Source: an uncultured Dorea sp. (GTDB lineage: Bacteria; Bacillota; Clostridia; Lachnospirales; Lachnospiraceae). From it: a stretch of 64,000 nucleotides of DNA. The stretch is taken from NCBI GenBank assembly GCA_910578455.1, contig CAJTQA010000009.1, positions 1 through 64,000 on the forward strand. The letters are read 5' to 3'. Of the stretch, positions 59,309-64,000 are shown piece after piece. The notes under the pieces are model-generated. The model had not been told where the DNA came from. It searched no databases and worked only from the letters and a program-made list of their open reading frames with translations. Numbering within the stretch: position 1 is the first letter of the stretch; the number at the start of each line of letters is the position of its first letter. Both the position numbers and the translations under genes were made by a program.

Positions 59309-60055
59309 ATGAAGAAAATATTATTGGCAGGGGAGTCATGGATGAGTTATACCACGCATGTAAAGGGTGCGGACGCATTCTACACCTCTGTGTACGAGAC
59401 AGGTGAGAAATGGCTTAAGGCGGCGCTTGAAAAAGGGGGGTACGAAGTTGACTTCCTCCCCAACCATTTAGCGGTGGAGGAGTTCCCTTTTACGATGGAA
59501 GAGCTGAAAGAATACAGCTGCGTGATTCTTTCCGACATCGGGGCAAATACCCTTCTGCTGCCCAGCGCTACATTTGCAAGGAGCGAAAAGAGGCCCAACC
59601 GGACAAAGCTCATACGGGATTATGTCAGGGAGGGGGGCGGCCTTATCATGGTGGGCGGCTACCTGACCTTCTCCGGCGTGGACGCCAAAGGGAAATGGCA
59701 TGACACCCCAGTACAGGAGGTGCTGCCGGTGGAAGTCCTTACCGTGGACGACCGGATGGAGCACTGCGAAGGCGTGACGCCAAAGGCAGTAAAGCCTCAT
59801 AAGATTCTGGAGGGAATCCCGGAGGAGTTCCCGGATGTGCTGGGCTACAACAAGACAATCGCAAGAGAAGGAGCTGAGGTGCTGGCAGAGGTGGAAGGCG
59901 ACCCGTTTATCGCGGTCATGGAGTGCGAAAAAGGACGCTCCGCCGTAGTGACGACAGACTGCGCCCCCCACTGGGCCCCCGTAGAGTTCTGCGAATGGGA
60001 ACACTATGGCCTGCTGTGGAAAAATATCGCGGACTGGGTGACGAAGAGCGAGTAA
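59309..60055 (+). CDS. Putative glutamine amidotransferase-like protein (GATase1_like)
   Basis: 248 residues of the class I amidotransferase-like fold: MKKILLAGESWMSYTTHVKG, CVILSDIGANTLLLP, VREGGGLIMVGGYLTFSG and VVTTDCAPHW. The usual nucleophile elbow Cys is not evident (GGYLTFSG instead), so it may be a non-catalytic or differently acting member. Role in the island unknown. CGGAGG precedes ATG 59309. Confidence 0.7.
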   Translation: MKKILLAGESWMSYTTHVKGADAFYTSVYETGEKWLKAALEKGGYEVDFLPNHLAVEEFPFTMEELKEYSCVILSDIGANTLLLPSATFARSEKRPNRTKLIRDYVREGGGLIMVGGYLTFSGVDAKGKWHDTPVQEVLPVEVLTVDDRMEHCEGVTPKAVKPHKILEGIPEEFPDVLGYNKTIAREGAEVLAEVEGDPFIAVMECEKGRSAVVTTDCAPHWAPVEFCEWEHYGLLWKNIADWVTKSE

Positions 60056-60078
60056 AGGCGCAGGTAAAAAGTTTTTCC

Positions 60079-60107
60079 TAGACAATTAAGCGGCGTACTG
60101 GTAAAAT
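60079..60107 (+). promoter_or_regulatory. Promoter before the LacI gene of the island
   Basis: TAGACA (60079-60084), 17-base spacer, TAAAAT (60102-60107). The -10 lies within TAAAATATTTTTA, a near-palindrome resembling the operator at 54144 but without the central CG. Internal promoter, so the regulator may be made separately from the transporter genes. Confidence 0.45.
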
Positions 60108-60143
60108 ATTTTTATCATGTGCAGAGGTCGGGGAAAATAAAAA

Positions 60144-61166
60144 ATGCGTGTTACAATGAAAGATATAGCGAAGTATGCAGGGTGTTCTGTGACGACAGTT
60201 TCACTTGTGCTGAACAATAAGGCAAGGTCTATTCCGGAACAGACCCAGAAAAGGGTGATGGAAGTTGTGAAGGAGCTTAAATACCGTCCGAACCAGCTGG
60301 CGGTAGGGCTGATAAAAAAGCAGACAAGAACCATCGGGCTTGTCATTTCGGATGTGAGCAACAGCTTTTTTGCTACGCTTACTAAGGGTGTGGAGGATGA
60401 GTGCCGCCGGGAGGGGTGGAATCTCATCCTCTGCAACACGAATGATTATCATAAACGGGAGATGGAATATATCCGCACGCTGGACGACAAGGGCGCGGAC
60501 GGGATCATTCTGTGCTTTGCCAAGGAGGACGATACGTCGCAGCTAAGAGAGACCTTGGGACTTATCAGGGAGCTGGGGGTTCCCCATGTCATGGTGGACA
60601 GGTATGTGTCTGACGTGGAGCCCTATTTTGTGGCGACGGATCACGAGAAGGGCGGGTATCTGGCAGGAAAGCATCTGGCAAAGATGGGCCATAAGAGAAT
60701 CGGATGCATTACAGGCCCGGACAATCTGGAAGACTCCCGCATGAGGACGGCGGGTTTTCGAAGAGCGCTTGAGGAATCGGGGATTTCTTTTGACCGGGAA
60801 AATGTGTACGTGGGAAATTACGATATGGAGAGCGGCGAGCGGGGGGCGCAGTACCTTATGGAGCGCGGCGTTACGGCGATCTTTGCCTACAACGAGCTGT
60901 CGGCCTACGGCGTATACCGCTGGGCCGGGAAAAATGGAAAGACAGTTCCGGAAGATATATCGGTGGTAGGGTATGACGATGTAGGATTTTCGGATATCTT
61001 TAACGCTCCGCTGACAAGTGTCAGGCAGCCGGTGTATGAGATGGGAAAAGAGGCGGTGCATCAGATGATTGTAGGCATCAAAGAGAAGAAACCGAAAAAG
61101 GAAAAGATTCAGTTTGAACCGGAGCTGATTATCCGAAAAAGTGTAAAGGTGTTGGATGATGTATAA
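60144..61166 (+). CDS. LacI-family regulator of the ECF island
   Basis: 340 residues. HTH TMKDIAKYAGCSVTTVSLVLNN with hinge helix YRPNQLAVGLIKK, effector domain TIGLVISDVSNSFFATLTKGV and VVGYDDVGFSDIFNAPLTSVRQP. A LacI-type palindrome lies in front of the S-component gene, so it probably represses the whole island. ATG 60144 used; ATG 60156 is a shorter alternative. The amidohydrolase gene overlaps its end by 11 bases. Confidence 0.93.
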   Translation: MRVTMKDIAKYAGCSVTTVSLVLNNKARSIPEQTQKRVMEVVKELKYRPNQLAVGLIKKQTRTIGLVISDVSNSFFATLTKGVEDECRREGWNLILCNTNDYHKREMEYIRTLDDKGADGIILCFAKEDDTSQLRETLGLIRELGVPHVMVDRYVSDVEPYFVATDHEKGGYLAGKHLAKMGHKRIGCITGPDNLEDSRMRTAGFRRALEESGISFDRENVYVGNYDMESGERGAQYLMERGVTAIFAYNELSAYGVYRWAGKNGKTVPEDISVVGYDDVGFSDIFNAPLTSVRQPVYEMGKEAVHQMIVGIKEKKPKKEKIQFEPELIIRKSVKVLDDV

Positions 61167-62511
61167 AAATAAATTGAATTTCATGAGCGGGGACCTGGCA
61201 CATGTTGCAAAAGACAAGGTGCAGGACCGGTATGCAGGCGTCTCCTTCGGGGGGCGTCTGATTTTAAAAGGGGGCCGTATTGTGGATCCCGGAAATGACA
61301 GAGATGAGATCGGGGACCTGGCGGTTCTTGACGGAACCGTGTACCAGGCAGGCGGGCTTATCATGCCGGAAACCGGAGACAGGGTCATCGACTGCGGGGG
61401 GCTTATTGTGATGCCGGGGCTTATAGACATGCACCTCCATCTGGGGGATCTGTTTGAGATTACTACGGATTCCGTATTCTGCGCGGCGGCAGACGGCGTG
61501 ACGGCAGGGTTGTCTCCGGGAGCGGGGAATACGTTTATGGCCCCGGCGCTTTTGGGGGCTGAGGTTGACAGGGGACTGCCCCTTAATCTGGGGGTGTACT
61601 TAGGCGCGGCAAACGTGCTTGGAACCCGGATGACGGCAGAGGAGCTTACGGCGATGTTCCAGGGCAGGGCAGATGCGGCGGTCCTGTCCGAGAAGATGAC
61701 AAGGAACGCCGTTACCAATACGACGGCCAATCTGGTCGTCGGCATCAAGGACCATATGGGGCATTTTATCATGCCGGATGAAAGCATTGAGAAGATTTAC
61801 GAGATTACTTCGAAGGCGGGCCTTCTCTATATGTCTCACACTCAGGACCCGGAACACGCGGAGCGCATGGCGGGGCTGTCAAAGGGGAGGCCCCTTCACC
61901 TTGCCCATGCGACGGCGGCGGGCTGCAAAACCCACTGCGGCCCGGAGGAGGGGATGCAGAGAGTGCTAAAGCTCATAGACGGGGAACAGATTACGGGAGA
62001 GTTTGTCACGACCATGCTCCGCACAGGCCTTGGCAGCAGGGAGGGCCTTCAGATGACAAAGTCGTCACAGAGGCTGGCCTACGACGCGCTCTCGGAGGGC
62101 AGGGTGGATATTCTTGTCTCCGACGGGCAGAATCAGGGAACGATGAAAGGCTTTGGCGATACAAGGGATAATATCCCTGCTATTTTAGAGCTTTCCGAGA
62201 TGGGCGTCCTGTCTCTTAGCAGGGCGGTGGCGGCCATGACCTGCAACCCGGCAAGGCTTTTGGCCGGGAGGACGAAAAATTCCTGGTGGAAGGAAAAAAT
62301 GGGGCATCTTGGAGCCGGGGTGCTTGCCAATATCACGGTCGTCGACCCGGAGGATAAGCTCGCCGCGTACACGATAGTAAACGGCGAGATCGTATCCTTT
62401 GAAAACAGGATTGTGAGAAGGGGCCTTGGAGCCGGGGGGTGGCTGTGCAAGTTCGGCATGGTGAGAAAAACCGGGGTCGGAGACCTTTCTATGTATTCAT
62501 ATGTAAGATGA
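61156..62511 (+). CDS. Amidohydrolase-superfamily metal enzyme
   Basis: 451 residues. The TIM-barrel metal sites are visible: HLH in GLIDMHLHLGD, candidate carbamylated Lys in VVGIKDHMG, His in YMSHTQDPEH and LHLAHATAAG, and metal Asp in LVSDGQNQ. N-terminal beta-sandwich LILKGGRIVDPGNDRDEIGD. Closest in pattern to dihydroorotase/acyl-amino-acid deacylase types; substrate probably a cyclic or acyl amide. ATG 61156 or 61159. Overlaps lacI by up to 11 bases. Confidence 0.85.
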   Translation: MMYKNKLNFMSGDLAHVAKDKVQDRYAGVSFGGRLILKGGRIVDPGNDRDEIGDLAVLDGTVYQAGGLIMPETGDRVIDCGGLIVMPGLIDMHLHLGDLFEITTDSVFCAAADGVTAGLSPGAGNTFMAPALLGAEVDRGLPLNLGVYLGAANVLGTRMTAEELTAMFQGRADAAVLSEKMTRNAVTNTTANLVVGIKDHMGHFIMPDESIEKIYEITSKAGLLYMSHTQDPEHAERMAGLSKGRPLHLAHATAAGCKTHCGPEEGMQRVLKLIDGEQITGEFVTTMLRTGLGSREGLQMTKSSQRLAYDALSEGRVDILVSDGQNQGTMKGFGDTRDNIPAILELSEMGVLSLSRAVAAMTCNPARLLAGRTKNSWWKEKMGHLGAGVLANITVVDPEDKLAAYTIVNGEIVSFENRIVRRGLGAGGWLCKFGMVRKTGVGDLSMYSYVR

Positions 62512-62523
62512 GGGAGGGAGCAG

Positions 62524-63780
62524 ATGATGAGAGAGAAAATGCCGCAGGGCGGCAGCGGATTGCAGGATATATGGAAACCTTCTGAGAGCAGGTGCACACA
62601 GCTGCTAAGGGAGCTTGTGCAGACGGACACATGCCAGCCGGAGGGGAAGGAAGAAATGCTTGTGGATAAGATCATAAGCAGGCTGCCGGAGGGCATCGCA
62701 TATACGAAACTTAGCCACGGGGAGGGGAGGGCATCCCTGATTGTCGAGATTGGGAGGAAACTGGAAAGTAAGGTTCATGCAGAGGACCAGGCCCGGCCAG
62801 GGGAAACGTCAGATGATGGCGCGCTTGCCTTTATAGGCCATCTGGACACGGTTTCATGCGGAAAGAAAGAAGAGTGGAAGTACCCGCCCCATGACGCCCA
62901 TATGGAAGACGGGGTCATGTACGGGCGTGGAACGGCGGATATGAAAGGCGGCGCGGCGGCGATGATCCTTGCCATGGAAAAGATATGGGAGGAAAGGCAT
63001 CTGCTGAAACGAGACGTTTATTTCTGCTTTACTGCCGACGAGGAATACAAAGGCCTTGGCATACAGGCCATTGCCGGAGGGGGATATCTGTCCGATGTGA
63101 AGGAAGTGATCATCTGCGAGCCGTCAAACGGGCAGGTCAGCATCTGCGAGAAAGGCGCTGTCTGGCTGTCGGTGCGGGTAAAGGGAGTGAGCGCCCACGC
63201 CTCAAGGCCGGAGCTTGGCGTCAACGCGGCGGAGATTGCGTATAAATTTGCCGGGAGGATGAAAGAGCGTGTGGAATCTGCGGGGGAACATCCGATCCTG
63301 GGAAAGGCCAGCGCGTCGGTGACAAAGATAGAGAGCGGCATTATGACGAACATGATCCCTCCGGAGGCGGAGCTTGTCTTAGATATCCGCACAGTGCCGG
63401 GAATTGGCTGCGGGGAAGTGGAGGAGCATGCCGTAAGGGTGGGAAAGGAGCTTAAGGAGGCGCATCCCGGGCTTGACATCTGCATAGAAACGCTCAACTG
63501 CCGTCCGGCGGTGGGAACAAAAGAAAGTGAAAGGATCGCGGCACGTATGCTAAGGCTGTCGGAGGCGATGGGGATGTCCGGCAAGCCGCGGGGAACGCAC
63601 TTTTACACGGACGCCTCCCAGCTGATCCCGGTGCTGCCGGTGCCCTTTGTAATCGCGGGGCCGGGGGATGATAAGCAGGCGCACTGCACGGACGAGCATA
63701 TAGAGCTGGGGAGCGTGATGCGGTTTGCGGAAATGTACTGGCGGTATGCTACTTTATCTTCAGCAGGATCGATGCTTTAA
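62524..63780 (+). CDS. Second M20-family metallopeptidase/deacylase
   Basis: 418 residues, ArgE/DapE type. GHLDTVSCG, YGRGTADMKGG, catalytic FTADEEYKG, CEPSNGQ, and the final His in KQAHCTDEH; dimerisation domain about 200-310. Related to but distinct from the M20 protein at 57279. ATG 62524 or 62527 after GGGAGGGAG. Its 3' end overlaps the convergent GHKL gene by 32 bases. Confidence 0.9.
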   Translation: MMREKMPQGGSGLQDIWKPSESRCTQLLRELVQTDTCQPEGKEEMLVDKIISRLPEGIAYTKLSHGEGRASLIVEIGRKLESKVHAEDQARPGETSDDGALAFIGHLDTVSCGKKEEWKYPPHDAHMEDGVMYGRGTADMKGGAAAMILAMEKIWEERHLLKRDVYFCFTADEEYKGLGIQAIAGGGYLSDVKEVIICEPSNGQVSICEKGAVWLSVRVKGVSAHASRPELGVNAAEIAYKFAGRMKERVESAGEHPILGKASASVTKIESGIMTNMIPPEAELVLDIRTVPGIGCGEVEEHAVRVGKELKEAHPGLDICIETLNCRPAVGTKESERIAARMLRLSEAMGMSGKPRGTHFYTDASQLIPVLPVPFVIAGPGDDKQAHCTDEHIELGSVMRFAEMYWRYATLSSAGSML

Positions 63781-64000
63781 AAATATGGTTCTGATATTCA
63801 AACTTTGATATGCCGTTATATTCTTCAATTGTATTGAGGACGGAGGAGATGCCAATCCCCTTGCGTCCTTTTTTCTTGGAAGAAATGAAAGTATTGCCGG
63901 AGCGCTGAATCTCTCCCTCGTAGCTGTTTTCGACGATGATGACAAGGAGGGAGTTGGTTGTGGCTGATATTTTTACATTGATGAAACGGCGTTCACAACT
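63749..64000 (-). CDS. GHKL-domain sensor histidine kinase, C-terminal part (cut by window end)
   Basis: An open frame of 83 codons plus stop reads in from the window edge; there is no start inside. It shows the end of a GHKL ATPase domain: an N-box-like IIVENSYEG, then KKKGRKGIGISSVLNTIEEYNG (G-box) and a short end at KASILLKIK. This is the ending of AgrC/NatK-like kinases, typical of LytTR two-component systems. The start and receptor lie beyond 64000. Confidence 0.8.
   Translation of the reverse strand, partial: SCERRFINVKISATTNSLLVIIVENSYEGEIQRSGNTFISSKKKGRKGIGISSVLNTIEEYNGISKFEYQNHIFKASILLKIK

Noticed and set aside
63760..63945. 61-codon minus-strand frame near the window end
   Set aside because: Wrong frame; the neighbouring frame without a start encodes a recognisable GHKL domain.

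Overview
The window comes from a spore-forming, Gram-positive anaerobe of the Clostridia, most likely a Lachnospiraceae member. The reasons are an alpha/beta-type small acid-soluble spore protein (12278), AddAB rather than RecBCD, ferredoxin-dependent indolepyruvate oxidoreductase, a CoA-disulfide reductase with a rhodanese tail, a group I ECF transporter, DUF1836 and YerC/TrpR-like regulators, and strong AGGAGG-type ribosome binding sites with sigma-A promoters. No tRNA, rRNA, CRISPR array, transposase or prophage gene was seen. The family assignment is inference; the Clostridia-type gene content is direct.

Layout. 0-8.4 kb: a DapF-family protein lacking both catalytic cysteines, a terminator, then addB-addA-DUF1294. 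8.4-9.7 kb: a small accessory islet with two related XRE repressors and an unknown gene facing the second across a divergent promoter with two matching operator-like repeats. 9.7-12.2 kb: padR-HAAS-DUF4097-pspC, an envelope-sensing operon with a perfect palindrome over its -10 box. 12.2-14.6 kb: SASP, a divergent WecG/TagA-like protein, a CdaR/PucR-type regulator. 14.6-22.7 kb: ftsE-ftsX-peptidoglycan hydrolase-C-terminal protease running without a visible terminator into pyrC-pyrF-pyrK-pyrD, closed by a G9/C9 hairpin. 22.7-26.5 kb (minus): iorA-iorB-phenylacetate-CoA ligase for aryl-pyruvate oxidation.

26.5-36 kb: a LacI regulator divergent from a sugar operon (split transketolase with the C-terminal half first, RpiB isomerase, RbsA/RbsC/RbsB-like ABC importer, PfkB kinase, a mutarotase-like protein); import, phosphorylation, isomerisation and transketolase steps for a pentose-like sugar are all present. 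36-45.7 kb: PHP hydrolase, YerC, DUF1836, a MarR-controlled heterodimeric ABC exporter, PcrA helicase, zinc macrodomain ADP-ribosyl hydrolase. 45.7-47.4 kb (minus): CoA-disulfide reductase.

47.6-53.9 kb: an unusual signalling cluster. A stand-alone receiver, a hybrid kinase ending in an HPt domain, and a second membrane hybrid kinase whose receiver is fused to a whole DegV (fatty-acid-binding) domain, followed by a Crp/Fnr-family regulator. This is the most unusual system in the window. 54.1-63.8 kb: a catabolic island that starts with a dedicated ECF transporter (S, T, A, A') and continues through M20, M24, amidotransferase-like, LacI, amidohydrolase and a second M20 protein. A perfect LacI-type palindrome sits between its promoter and first gene, so the in-island LacI protein probably controls it. 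The window ends inside the 3' part of a GHKL sensor-kinase gene on the minus strand.

Starts were moved downstream of the longest frame wherever a ribosome binding site and the family N-terminus agreed. Long antisense frames opposite the GC-rich genes were judged to be shadows.
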